Below are positions 13,471 through 22,144 of a stretch of DNA of 64,000 nucleotides, piece by piece. The notes beneath the pieces were generated by a model, which saw nothing but the letters and a program-made list of their open reading frames with translations, did no database searches and was not told the origin of the DNA. The stretch comes from Caldilineaceae bacterium. Lineage in GTDB: Bacteria; Chloroflexota; Anaerolineae; Caldilineales; Caldilineaceae. Every line of letters starts with the position of its first letter. Position 1 is the first letter of the stretch. The DNA lies in contig JAHBVF010000033.1 in NCBI GenBank assembly GCA_019637685.1, forward strand, positions 1-64,000. The letters are read 5' to 3'. A program made the position numbers and the translations under genes.

Positions 13471-14703
13471 ATGAACGCAGTCTGGAAAAATGTCACCCTC
13501 TGGAGTCTCGTCCTCGGCCACTTTTGTGTGGATATGCTGGCCGGGGCCATGCCGATTATTGTCGGTCTCTATTTGAAAGATTCTTTGCAGCTCAATTTGG
13601 CCCAGATCGGTCTTCTGCTGGGCGTCTACAAACTCACTTCTTCCCTCACGCAGCCCATTTTTGGCTACCTGAGCGACCGCTACGGCGGGCGCTGGTTTGC
13701 TGTGGGTGGTGTGCTGTGGATGGCGATCTTCCAGGCCGGGATTGGCTTTATGCCCCATCTCTCCGGCGCGCTGGTCCTGGCCGGGCTGGCCGGACTGGGG
13801 TCCGCTGCGTTTCACCCCCAGGGTGCATCCGGGGCCAATGTGGCTGCCGGGGAATCCAACAAAACCGCGGGGGTGGCCCTCTTTATGTTGGGGGGCAATA
13901 TGGGGTTTGCCGTCGGCCCGATTTTGGCCGCGCTGGTGATGGGGCGCACCGGCCCCTGGGGCACAGCCGTGCTGGCCGGCATTGCTGTGCTGATTGTGCC
14001 CTTCCTTTTTGCCTTAACCGGTCAAGCCCAGCGCAAAGACGCGGGTGCGGAGAAGAAGGCGGCCAACTGGAAGATCGAACTGAATCCGCTCTTTTCTACA
14101 GCAGTGATCGTCTCCCTGATTCTGGTGATGTCTCTGCGGGCCTGGTCCCAGGAATCGTTCTCGGCCTTTCTGCCCCAATTCTTTGTGGAAATCTCCAACT
14201 TCTCCAAAACCAATGCCAGCGCGCTCTCTTCGCTGATGCTGCTCACGGTGGCCTTTGGCTCTCTGGCCGGGGGCATCCTCTCGGATCGCATCGGCGGGGT
14301 GCGGGTGATGGTAGGCGCGATGCTCATCTCCGCACCGCTGATGCTATCCATGTTTCTGCTGGGTGATTGGCGGGCCTATTTTGTGGCCCCCTTCCTGGGC
14401 TTTGCCACGGGCGCGGCCTGGCCGCCCATGCTGGTGTTGGCCCAGAGCCTCTTCCCCAAAAATGCGGGCGTCGGGTCCGGCGTGGCCCTGGGCTTTGTAT
14501 TTGCAATGGGCGGTCTGGGGCTGAACCTGACCGGCTGGCTGGCCGAACCCCAGCGGCTGGGCCTGTATACGGCGATGCTTCTGCTCTCTCTCATCCCCGT
14601 CGCCACCGCGCTCTTCGCCCTGCCCCTGCCATCGGTCTCGCGCACAGGGCTGGTTGTGCGCCAGCGGGTGCGCCCTGTTGCGGCAACTACAGGCAGCGAT
14701 TGA
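13471..14703 (+). CDS. MFS exporter, fosmidomycin-resistance (Fsr) type
   Basis: 410 residues, about 12 transmembrane helices. The start ATG at 13471 gives the natural first helix SLVLGHFCVDMLAGAMPII; the earlier ATG at 13390 would add unrelated residues covering the promoter region. GIYKLTSS-type and FGYLSDRYGGR motifs after helix 2 match the MFS A-motif of Fsr-like drug exporters. It is divergent from the MerR gene, so co-regulation is possible but not shown. Substrate is unknown. Confidence 0.85.
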   Translation: MNAVWKNVTLWSLVLGHFCVDMLAGAMPIIVGLYLKDSLQLNLAQIGLLLGVYKLTSSLTQPIFGYLSDRYGGRWFAVGGVLWMAIFQAGIGFMPHLSGALVLAGLAGLGSAAFHPQGASGANVAAGESNKTAGVALFMLGGNMGFAVGPILAALVMGRTGPWGTAVLAGIAVLIVPFLFALTGQAQRKDAGAEKKAANWKIELNPLFSTAVIVSLILVMSLRAWSQESFSAFLPQFFVEISNFSKTNASALSSLMLLTVAFGSLAGGILSDRIGGVRVMVGAMLISAPLMLSMFLLGDWRAYFVAPFLGFATGAAWPPMLVLAQSLFPKNAGVGSGVALGFVFAMGGLGLNLTGWLAEPQRLGLYTAMLLLSLIPVATALFALPLPSVSRTGLVVRQRVRPVAATTGSD

Positions 14704-14709
14704 GCATTT

Positions 14710-15183
14710 ATGCACTTTTTCAAACGGCTGGCCGATTGGTTCCGGTCCGATTCGCAAAGCGGCGAAGAAGCGACTGTCCAGCACGTCATTGATGGCGATT
14801 CGGTGCGGCTGACCGACGGCCGCGAGGTGCGCTATATCGGCGTGGACGCGGCAGAACTGGGCAGCGACGGTCCCTGGGCCAAAGCTGCCAAAGATGCCAA
14901 CATCCGGCTGGTGCAGGGCAAACGGGTGCGCCTGGAACGGGAAGTCTCCGAGACAGACCGCTACGGGCGGCTGCTGCGTCACGTCTATGTCGGGGATCGC
15001 TGGGTCAACGGCGCGCTCGTTGCCGCGGGGTTGACCCGTGTCCGTCTCTACGCGCCGGATGTCCAGCGGGGACCGGAGTTGGTCAAATTGCAGGAGGAGG
15101 CCCAACGCCGCCGCCGGGGGATGTGGCGCACGCGGGTCTGGTGGCGGTTCTGGGAACGGGGGGCTGAAGCCACCAAGGAATGA
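14710..15183 (+). CDS. Staphylococcal-nuclease-like (thermonuclease) domain protein
   Basis: 157 residues, starting 6 nt after the MFS stop, so probably cotranscribed. The SNase (OB-fold) signature is clear: HVIDGDSVRL for the calcium loop, VRYIGVDAAEL for the catalytic Arg and Glu, and TDRYGRLLRHVYV for the second Arg. There is no signal peptide, only a short amphipathic N-terminus (MHFFKRLADWF), so unlike secreted thermonucleases it may be cytosolic or membrane-associated. Confidence 0.8.
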   Translation: MHFFKRLADWFRSDSQSGEEATVQHVIDGDSVRLTDGREVRYIGVDAAELGSDGPWAKAAKDANIRLVQGKRVRLEREVSETDRYGRLLRHVYVGDRWVNGALVAAGLTRVRLYAPDVQRGPELVKLQEEAQRRRRGMWRTRVWWRFWERGAEATKE

Positions 15184-15270
15184 CAGGTGAAGGGCTTCCG
15201 CAGCACAGTTTCTCGGAAATGAGAATTGTCTCTGGACGCTGGACGGGGCAGACCTTTTCCCAGCAAGTAT

Positions 15271-16602
15271 TTATGGCTGGGGCGGGGCAATGAGAAAATC
15301 TGTTTGGTTGTCGTCTGTGTCCAGACTGCCGCCCCTGGCCCGAACCACAGCCCGTGTGTTGCTGGGTGTGGCTGTCGGTCCTGTGCCCTCAAAGCAATTC
15401 GCGCGGCCATAGCCCACAAAATCGACAACCACTTCCCCGCCTGGACAAATCCCCGCCAACGGTTCGGCGCTCTGTACCAGTGCCACTTTGCCACTGGACG
15501 CGCTCATTGCGGTTTCGCCAAATATATCCGCCAGAGGCAGCGACAAACTTCCCCCTGTGCCCTGGGCCTGCTGGATCAGCAGGAAACCGCCGGGCCCTAC
15601 GGTCCCGGTGAGGGGCGTTACCAGCCACGTTTTGCCAGCGGACGATGCATATTGCACAGACCAGTCGTCCACCGTTGCTGTCACGGAGCCGGCGTTGTAG
15701 AGTTCGACGAAATCGTGGGTATAGGCTGCGCCCGCGTTGCCACCCCCGCCATAGATTTGGCTGATGACCAGCCCTTTCTGTGTGGAAACGACCCGTTCGG
15801 AAGGCGTGGCTGTCGGTGTGAGGAGAAAAGCCGATAGCAGCGAGGGAATGGAACGGGTGAAGAACTGTTCAGTCTCGGTCAGGCCCAGGCGTGGAGCCAG
15901 CCCTGGCAAAGGTTTGGTGAAAACCGGCTCGTACCGCGGGTTTGCTGCGGGCGTTATTGCCGTTTCTTCCGCGCAGACTGTTGGGCTGCTGGAACTGTTG
16001 CGGGGCTGGGGTGGGGCCACGCCAAAATCGGCGCTGTTGCTGCCAGTGAAAGTGCAGCCTCCCTCGCCACGGATGCTGGCACTTTTGTTGTCCAAACCCG
16101 ACGCGGCGGCCTCGGAAAAACAGTCTGCCTCGCCAAATCCCACCAGATCGACCACCCCAAGCCCTTGCGGACAGCGCGTGCCCCGGGGCAGAAGCTCGCT
16201 TGTGGTGAGGAGAGCCACTTTGCCGCTGCTGGAACTCAGGGGAATAGCGCCGATTGCATCGGGCCGGGGGAGCGCTCTGGTGCCTCGGTTGCCCTGGGCC
16301 TGCTGGATCAGGTAAAAACTTTGCGGCTGAATTGTGCCTGTGAGTTCAGTCTTCTGCCAATTTGTGCCTTTGGCCGACGCATATTGGACCGACCAGCCCG
16401 TCAGCGTGACCGTCTGGCTGCTGCGGTTGAAGAGTTCGATAAAGTCGTGGGTGTACGCCGCGCCGCTGTTGCCCCCACCGCCGTAGATCTGGCTGATGAC
16501 GACGTTTGGCTGTGGGGATTGGGCGCTTGCCATCTGCACCATCAAGCCAAAGAGGCAGACGATACAGAAAACGAGCGCTCCAAACGGTGGAATATGACGC
16601 AT
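15271..16602 (-). CDS. Secreted protein with two lamin-tail domains (LTD)
   Basis: 443 residues with strong AGGAGG 5 nt before the ATG. The signal peptide is cleaved after MASA. Two LTD domains begin VVISQIYGGGGNSGAAYTHD and VISQIYGGGGNAGAAYTHD (about residues 33-200 and 275-443) and are joined by a linker. They share FIELFN/FVELYN, WSVQYAS and FLLIQQAQG, so this is an internal duplication. Bacterial LTDs are extracellular immunoglobulin-like domains often next to nucleases or phosphoesterases; no catalytic domain is present here, so a binding or structural role is likely. Confidence 0.85.
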   Translation of the reverse strand: MRHIPPFGALVFCIVCLFGLMVQMASAQSPQPNVVISQIYGGGGNSGAAYTHDFIELFNRSSQTVTLTGWSVQYASAKGTNWQKTELTGTIQPQSFYLIQQAQGNRGTRALPRPDAIGAIPLSSSSGKVALLTTSELLPRGTRCPQGLGVVDLVGFGEADCFSEAAASGLDNKSASIRGEGGCTFTGSNSADFGVAPPQPRNSSSSPTVCAEETAITPAANPRYEPVFTKPLPGLAPRLGLTETEQFFTRSIPSLLSAFLLTPTATPSERVVSTQKGLVISQIYGGGGNAGAAYTHDFVELYNAGSVTATVDDWSVQYASSAGKTWLVTPLTGTVGPGGFLLIQQAQGTGGSLSLPLADIFGETAMSASSGKVALVQSAEPLAGICPGGEVVVDFVGYGRANCFEGTGPTATPSNTRAVVRARGGSLDTDDNQTDFLIAPPQP

Positions 16603-16738
16603 CTCGGCCTCCTGTCCGAGTGAATGCGGGTCGTCTTATGCCCAACATACCACAACCCCGCAAGGAGAGCAAAAGGCGAAAATCCGTGTTCCTTTTCATC
16701 CGTGTGTCCAACGCTATTTTCAAAAGGGGAGAAATCAG

Positions 16739-17542
16739 ATGCTGCTCAAAGACAAAGTTGTGATAGTAACCGGTGCTGGCGGTGGGCTGGGCGCGGGGAT
16801 TGCTCGTGTCTGTAGCCGGGAGGGGGCGCGGGTGGTTGTGGCGGATATTCGGGGGGATGCCGCGCAAGCCGTGGCCGAAAGTCTCCCCAATCCGACCCTG
16901 GGCGTGGCCTGTGATGTGGGCGACGACGACGCCCAGGCCGCTCTGGTAGAGCAGGCTGTCTCCCACTTTGGGCGCATTGATGGGCTGGTCAACAACGCGG
17001 GCATCAACTTTGCCAAGCCCTTTTTGGAGACGACGCCCGCGGAGTGGGAGCGCATCATCCGCGTGGACCTGCGCGCCGTCTTCTTTCTGAGCCAGAAGGT
17101 CTGTCGCCAAATGCTGGTCCAATCCCAGCCCGGTGGCTCGATCGTCAACATTGCCAGCGTCCATTCCCAGGCCGCGCTGCCCGGCGCGGGACCCTACGAC
17201 GCGGCCAAAGGCGGCGTTGTGGCAATGGGCAAGAGTCTGGCGGTGGAGCTTGCCCCCCTGGGCATTCGGGTCAACGCTATTTCGCCGGGGCTGCTCAATA
17301 CCCAAATCTGGCAGGACATTCAGGACGCCGCGCCCAGCGCCGAAGAATGCCTGGATTACTGGAAATCGAATATCCCCATTGGGCGGGTGATCGAGACCGA
17401 AGAGATCGGCGAACTGGCCGCCTTTCTGCTCAGCCCCCGCAGCAGTTCTATCACCGGGGCCAATATCTTTGCCGACGGCGGGATGACCGCACAACTCATC
17501 AGCAAAGAGCCGTATGTGTCGAAGCCGCTGGAGGGGAAGTGA
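16739..17542 (+). CDS. SDR-family NAD(P)-dependent oxidoreductase
   Basis: 267 residues, GGGAG about 7 nt upstream. Classical SDR: TGAGGGLG cofactor loop (residues 11-18), VVADIRGD after beta-2 suggesting NAD preference, LVNNAGI, catalytic Ser in NIASV, and YDAAKGG (Tyr/Lys). The C-terminus has the expected ITGANIFADGGM. It is a 3-ketoacyl-reductase/dehydrogenase-like member; substrate unknown. It is divergent from the lamin-tail gene with a shared 136-nt spacer. Confidence 0.9.
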   Translation: MLLKDKVVIVTGAGGGLGAGIARVCSREGARVVVADIRGDAAQAVAESLPNPTLGVACDVGDDDAQAALVEQAVSHFGRIDGLVNNAGINFAKPFLETTPAEWERIIRVDLRAVFFLSQKVCRQMLVQSQPGGSIVNIASVHSQAALPGAGPYDAAKGGVVAMGKSLAVELAPLGIRVNAISPGLLNTQIWQDIQDAAPSAEECLDYWKSNIPIGRVIETEEIGELAAFLLSPRSSSITGANIFADGGMTAQLISKEPYVSKPLEGK

Positions 17543-17548
17543 AAGATG

Positions 17549-17674
17549 CGTGTTGCGTGCTGCGTGCTGCGTGGGGTAGTGACGTTTGAGGCAGAAAGAG
17601 CAATGCCCCCGAAGCTCTACCTGGCTATTCCCACTGGTGCGGCCGACACCACTACCTACGCAGCACGCAACACG
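17549..17674. repeat. Inverted repeat with stuttered arms between convergent genes
   Basis: Perfect 17-bp arms (17549-17565 and 17658-17674) built from the stutter GCGTG/TTGCGTG/CTGCGTG are 92 nt apart and fill the spacer between the convergent SDR and six-hairpin-like genes. It could act as a bidirectional terminator or be a dispersed element. Confidence 0.7.
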
Positions 17675-17675
17675 T

Positions 17676-19436
17676 CTATCTCTCCCAGGGAAACGCGAAA
17701 GTCGGCGTATTCGCATAGCGCGCTGTCTCGATTTCCAGGCGCGCGCCGCAGCCGGGGGCCAGATCGACGGTGAAGTGCGTGCCATCGACGGCGGCGCTCT
17801 CTCCATTGACCCGCACGGTCCCAAACTGGTGTTCGGCATAGGCCCCCGCCTGGACAATCACCCGGCGGGCCTCGATCTGACTGGTGTTGACCAGTGTGAC
17901 CGTCACCCCATCCGCGCTCAGCGAATCCACCAGCGCGGCCACATCCTGGGGGATGCCCGCGCGCTGGCGGGCCGGGTCGAAGTAGCGCAGACGGCTGTGG
18001 AGCGGGAAGCCGACGCGTCCGGTGGGAATCCCGCCCAGCATCAGTTGGGTGAGTGTTTCGGTGGTGGCTGGATTGATGTGGTTCATATCGTCCGACAGGC
18101 GGGTGTCGGGCGAAGTGGTGTCGGCGCGCAGTTCGGTGATTTTGTGGCGCAATTTGCCCAGATCAGCTTCCAACGCCGCGGTCGCGTAGTCGGGATTGTT
18201 CCCCTCCAAATACTGAATCCACGGCTCCTCGTCCAGCCGTTTCAGATCGTCCCGGTCCATTGACCAGTAGTAGACTTCCAAAGCGCCTGCATGGAAGGGA
18301 TAGGGCTTGAAGTCGTACCAATCCTCTTCGCCGAAATAGTCGCCGTAGGCGTTGGGATACATCATCTGCCCGTCGATCTCTCGCCCGTTGGCGTTGATGA
18401 AATCGATGACCCCCCGCCAGGTGTCCACATAGTGTTGGTCGCCGGTCATCAGCAGCCCATTGCCGAAGCCGTAGAGGGCGCGGGTGTAGGAATAGGTGCG
18501 GTGGGCCAGTTCGCCGGTCTGGGGCACTGTCACTGTGAAACCCCAGCCGTAGACGCCACCGTACCAGCGCCCGCCGGTCTCCCCGCCGATTGTGCCGTCC
18601 AGCCCGATATTGGTGGGAATAATCCCGCCGTTGGCCTCTGTGCGTTCCACCCAGGCGTCCACATAGCCGGTCAGCCACTCCCGGTACTTCTCCTCGCCGC
18701 CCAGCATAAAGGCGTTGAGCATCAGCGTTGTGATGCACAGATTGAGCGGGTGATCCCCCACCACATCGTTGTAATCCTCAAAGTGGGCCACCATTTCCTC
18801 GAAGTTGCGTTCGCCGTGGCCCAAACGGAAACGGCCCTCGATTTCGATGGGATCGCCGGCCCAGTCCAGCCCAGTGGCCTTGCGCATCAGCGGCCCCCGG
18901 CTGCCGTTGAACATACTGCGTACAATGCGTCGCTCCGCGTCGTAGTTGGGGGCTTGCGGGTCTTCGTTCATATAGAAACCAGCGAAACGACGGCTGCGCA
19001 CCCCGTACTTCTGGTCGTAGGGATCGGACAGCCCCTGCAAAGTGAAGGCGTTCAGCCCCTCGCCGATGTGAAACCAGTCGGCCACGGTCGGGAATTCTTT
19101 GTAGTACATCCCGTCCCGGCCCAATTCGACTTCCACGGTTTTGGCTTCGGTGTACTGGCGCAGATGGCCTTCCCAGCCTTTTTTGTATAGCTCCAGCACT
19201 TTGTCGTCCCCGCCCAACGCGTGGAGCATCGTCCAGTTGAGCAGATTCTCCGCGGCGTCATCCGGGCCGTCGTCGCCGCCCCAGCGGGGCACACAGAGCA
19301 GATAGCCCCGCTCGTCGAAGTAATGGGCATAGAATTCTTCGATGGCCCGGCACTGCTCTTCCAACAGGCGGCGTTGGAGCAGCGCCCAGTGGGGTGGGGT
19401 CATAGGCGTGTCAATTGTCAGTTGGGGCTGAGGCAT
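17676..19436 (-). CDS. Conserved hypothetical protein, six-hairpin glycosidase-like
   Basis: 586 residues; AGGAG 8 nt upstream of ATG; no signal peptide. The first 400 residues are helix-rich with repeated aromatic/acidic stretches (FHIGEGLNAFTLQG, FEDYNDVVGDHPLN, GGRWYGGVYGWGF, GLLMTGDQHYVDTWRGVIDF) in the style of alpha/alpha toroid (six-hairpin) carbohydrate enzymes. The last 130 residues are beta-rich (VTVTLVNTSQIEARRVIVQ), like an accessory sandwich domain. I do not recognise a specific family or catalytic residues. Neighbouring BNR_4 and mutarotase-like genes favour a carbohydrate role; this is inference. Confidence 0.6.
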   Translation of the reverse strand: MPQPQLTIDTPMTPPHWALLQRRLLEEQCRAIEEFYAHYFDERGYLLCVPRWGGDDGPDDAAENLLNWTMLHALGGDDKVLELYKKGWEGHLRQYTEAKTVEVELGRDGMYYKEFPTVADWFHIGEGLNAFTLQGLSDPYDQKYGVRSRRFAGFYMNEDPQAPNYDAERRIVRSMFNGSRGPLMRKATGLDWAGDPIEIEGRFRLGHGERNFEEMVAHFEDYNDVVGDHPLNLCITTLMLNAFMLGGEEKYREWLTGYVDAWVERTEANGGIIPTNIGLDGTIGGETGGRWYGGVYGWGFTVTVPQTGELAHRTYSYTRALYGFGNGLLMTGDQHYVDTWRGVIDFINANGREIDGQMMYPNAYGDYFGEEDWYDFKPYPFHAGALEVYYWSMDRDDLKRLDEEPWIQYLEGNNPDYATAALEADLGKLRHKITELRADTTSPDTRLSDDMNHINPATTETLTQLMLGGIPTGRVGFPLHSRLRYFDPARQRAGIPQDVAALVDSLSADGVTVTLVNTSQIEARRVIVQAGAYAEHQFGTVRVNGESAAVDGTHFTVDLAPGCGARLEIETARYANTPTFAFPWER

Positions 19437-19673
19437 GGGATTCTCTCCTGGGGTGTGGGGAAGTAAGATGCAACGGCCTGTTGCCGCTTGAGGATGATAG
19501 CATCGAGCGGGGATAGGGGCAAACGACTTTTGTAGGTTGGGTTGTTTCGGCAGGGGATTGCTGAACTACCCTCGAATGTGCGCTGAAACAACCCAACAGG
19601 ACACCGCGAATCGTTGGGTTTTCCCGACGCACGATTGATGGTGGATAGCGTCCTCTTGCCGGGAGAACTCAAC
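19437..19673. other. Spacer with REP-like inverted repeat
   Basis: A 237-nt gene-free stretch between co-directional genes. Apart from the dyad listed at 19536-19597 and a nearby partial copy (TTGGGTTTTCCCGACG), I see only the Shine-Dalgarno of the downstream gene. Confidence 0.6.
19536..19597. repeat. REP-like inverted repeat
   Basis: 16-nt arms (19536-19551 and 19582-19597, 15/16 complementary) of the GTTGGGTTGTTTC/GAAACAACCCAAC type. This phrase class is common as dispersed intergenic DNA in environmental bacterial genomes. Confidence 0.7.
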
Positions 19674-20990
19674 CTACACTGCGATCTCGTACAGCCGCAA
19701 CGCCGACGGCTCAGGCAGCGGACCCGTGCGCGGGCGGTCCCGGTGCGCGGGCAGGGTTTCCCAGCGCAGGAGGTAGCGCACGGATGGGTCCGGGCTGTGG
19801 CCGTCGTCCTCCCACAGGCGCACCTGCATTTCGGGGAAGTCGGATTCCGGTGTCATCAGATGGGCGGGCAGGGGCGCGGCCGGCGGCAGTGTCTCCACCG
19901 GCCGCAGGGTCGTTTCATCCAGAATCCAGCGGCCCGCGCCTGCTTCCACGTGGCGAAAGTCCAGGGCCAATCGCCCGTCTCCGTTCTTTGTCACCTGGCC
20001 CAGCACCACATCGTTGACAATACTCCCGCCCCCCTCAAACCACCAGCGGTAGCGCCAGTCACTCGTCTGATAGAATCGCCAACCGTCCTCTTCCCAGCGC
20101 GCGTTGTAGGCTTGGGTGTTGCCCGCGGCGTCGAATTTGTGATAAGTGAGAATCACCCGGGCCTGGCTGTCGAAGCCCACTTTGCCGCTGCCGTTGATGA
20201 TTCCTCCCTCGGCGGGAATCGGATCGACGATTACACCCGGCGTCTGTAGGGTCATGGGCAGCTCAATCGGCTCGCCCGTGGCCGTCCGCCAATGGACCAG
20301 ATCGTCGCTGACCGCGTAGGAGAGGTCGTGGTTGGTGCGGCAGTCGGGCGTGTTGCGCCAGACCCAAGAGAGATGAAAACGGCCATCCGGCCCCAACACC
20401 GGTTCGTGGAGATAGGCGTTCATCTGCCCCCGGCCATCGGTCAGGGGACGGTCCAGCAGTCTCCCCCAGCGCCGGGCTGCCTGATCCCAGCGGTTGTAGA
20501 TTTCCGAGCCGTTGCCGCTGCTGCCGTCCCGGTAGTGGAAAATCAGCTCGCCTTTGTGGTCGGTGAGAAAGTGGGGGTAGGTGCAGCGTTCCTCGTTTTC
20601 CCCGGTCATGGCGAAGTGCTGGACAAAGCTAGTGATCTCCCAGGGCTGCTCCGTGCGGAAATAGGTCAGCGCATTGACGTGCATATTGCCGCTCAGGTGC
20701 AGATAGCCGTCCGCGTCCGCGGCCAGCGTCACCGAATTGTGGCTGTCCCAGCCTAGGCGAGTGGAAGTCGTGGCAGCTTTGTAGCCCGGCGCGTCGGTTT
20801 GCGCCGAGGGGATGGCAAAACGCTGCCAGCTACTTTCATTCAGCCGGCGCACGGCCACAGTCATCTGTCGATCCGCGCCGTAATAGGCGACAAACTGGCG
20901 ATCGCCCACAGTCAGCAGGCCGAAATCCACCGGATGGCCCGCCCAGACCCGATCCACTTCCAACACAGAGACCACTTTTGCGTGCGTCAT
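19674..20990 (-). CDS. BNR_4 beta-propeller protein, possible polysaccharide lyase relative
   Basis: 438 residues from ATG at 20990 (a longer frame from 21080 would run through the hairpin upstream). Propeller-blade repeats of BNR_4 type are visible: DRQFVAYYGADRQMTVAVRR, LGWDSHNSVTLAADADGYLH, FPHFL-like TYPHFLTDHKGELIFHYRDG, and AYLHEPVLGPDGRFHLSWVW. Seven-bladed enzymes of PL24/PL25 (ulvan lyases) share this fold and the DSHN environment, so lyase activity on an acidic polysaccharide is conceivable, but the catalytic set cannot be confirmed. There is no signal peptide, which argues against an extracellular depolymerase. Confidence 0.7.
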   Translation of the reverse strand: MTHAKVVSVLEVDRVWAGHPVDFGLLTVGDRQFVAYYGADRQMTVAVRRLNESSWQRFAIPSAQTDAPGYKAATTSTRLGWDSHNSVTLAADADGYLHLSGNMHVNALTYFRTEQPWEITSFVQHFAMTGENEERCTYPHFLTDHKGELIFHYRDGSSGNGSEIYNRWDQAARRWGRLLDRPLTDGRGQMNAYLHEPVLGPDGRFHLSWVWRNTPDCRTNHDLSYAVSDDLVHWRTATGEPIELPMTLQTPGVIVDPIPAEGGIINGSGKVGFDSQARVILTYHKFDAAGNTQAYNARWEEDGWRFYQTSDWRYRWWFEGGGSIVNDVVLGQVTKNGDGRLALDFRHVEAGAGRWILDETTLRPVETLPPAAPLPAHLMTPESDFPEMQVRLWEDDGHSPDPSVRYLLRWETLPAHRDRPRTGPLPEPSALRLYEIAV

Positions 20991-21015
20991 CAAAAATTCT
21001 CCGCATTCAAACAAT

Positions 21016-21077
21016 AACCACGAAGGCACGAAGACACAAAGAACGGCTTTTCTTTGTGTCTTCGTGCCTTCGTGGTT
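21016..21077. repeat. Perfect 27-bp hairpin between VOC and BNR_4 genes
   Basis: Arms 21016-21042 and 21051-21077 are perfectly complementary with an 8-nt loop and are internally stuttered (CACGAAGGCACGAAGACAC). The right arm ends in the last base of the VOC stop codon. On the minus strand it would form a very stable hairpin immediately after that gene, but there is no T-run. It may be a termination/processing signal or a dispersed element. Confidence 0.8.
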
Positions 21078-22018
21078 CACTTCCCAACGGTAATCGGTTT
21101 CAGCCCTGCTTCGATTTGTGGCCGTCTCTCTTCCAGGAAGGGCGGCAGGACGAGCTTCTCCCCCAGCGCGTCCGGGTGTTCGTCCACTGCAAAACCGGGA
21201 CCGTCTGTGGCGATCTCAAAGAGCAATCCGCGGGATACCCGGAAGTATATGGACTTGAACCAGAAACGGTCGATAAATTCCGAGACGCCCAGGCCCAGGT
21301 CGGTCAGGTGCTTGCGCCAGACGGCCTGCTCCTCCGCATCCGCCACCCGCAAGGCCACGTGATGCACACCGCCCGCGCCCGGATTGGCCGGCGCGCTGCG
21401 GTCTTCCATCACCCACAGTTCTCGTCCTGGCCCGCCTTCGCCAGTGGCGTAGACAATTGCCTGGGGAGTGCGCGCCACTTCCCGGTAGTTGAGCACACGG
21501 GTGAGAATCTGTTCCATCTGGTCTGGCCGGGGCGTAGCAATCAGCGCGGCGTAGAAGCCCCGCAGCGCGTAGGCTTCGGGCACGCCGCCGTCCGCCCAAT
21601 ATTCGCCGTCGTAGGCAGCGCCGCCGTCGTCCACCAGCATCAGCCGCTGGCCTTCCGGGTCGTCGAAGCGCAGGACGGTGTGACCCGCAAAAGTCTCAAT
21701 CTCGGTCTGCCCTATCCCTTCCGCGTCCAGCCGTGCCTGCCACCAGACCAGGGCATCCTGGCTGGGCACGCGAAAAGCCGTGGCCGCGAAGCTGTCGCTG
21801 CCCCGCCGCTCTCTGGGCGCGGAGGCCCAGTCGAAGAAAGTCATATCTGTGCCCGGGCTGCCGATTTTGTCCGCATAGAAGAGGTGATAGGCCGAAGTGT
21901 CGTCCTGATTCACCGATTTCTTGACCAGACGCAGGCCCAGCACGCGGGTATAAAAGTCCGCGTTGCGCCCGATCTGGGCTGAGACTGCGGTGATGTGGTG
22001 GATGCCGTTGGTTTGCAT
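21077..22018 (-). CDS. VOC-family ring-cleaving dioxygenase-like protein
   Basis: 313 residues with AGGAG upstream. Two vicinal-oxygen-chelate modules: GIHHITAVSAQIGRNADFYT (residues about 5-25) and GGVHHVALRVADAEEQ (about 205-220), with a metal-ligand Glu in LLFEIATDGPGF near 280. The family (MhqA/MhqO/YkcA-like) opens hydroquinone or catechol rings using Fe(II). Ligands His/His/Glu appear conserved. The true substrate is unknown; the gene sits in a run of oxidoreductase and sugar-related genes. Confidence 0.85.
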   Translation of the reverse strand: MQTNGIHHITAVSAQIGRNADFYTRVLGLRLVKKSVNQDDTSAYHLFYADKIGSPGTDMTFFDWASAPRERRGSDSFAATAFRVPSQDALVWWQARLDAEGIGQTEIETFAGHTVLRFDDPEGQRLMLVDDGGAAYDGEYWADGGVPEAYALRGFYAALIATPRPDQMEQILTRVLNYREVARTPQAIVYATGEGGPGRELWVMEDRSAPANPGAGGVHHVALRVADAEEQAVWRKHLTDLGLGVSEFIDRFWFKSIYFRVSRGLLFEIATDGPGFAVDEHPDALGEKLVLPPFLEERRPQIEAGLKPITVGK

Positions 22019-22044
22019 GGGAATCTCCTGGGATTGTCAGCTAT

Positions 22045-22110
22045 CCACAGAGTGCACAGATGGGCACAGATTGTCAGGCCGAAATCTGTGTCCATCTGCG
22101 TAATCTGTGG
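22045..22110. repeat. Imperfect 28-nt inverted repeat
   Basis: Arms 22045-22072 and 22083-22110 match at 24 of 28 positions with a 10-nt loop and consist of CACAGAT-type stutters. It lies in the leader of the VOC gene, the other side being the mutarotase-like gene stop. Confidence 0.7.
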
Positions 22111-22144
22111 AAACAGTAGATGTCGATTCTACTGCCATTTTGTG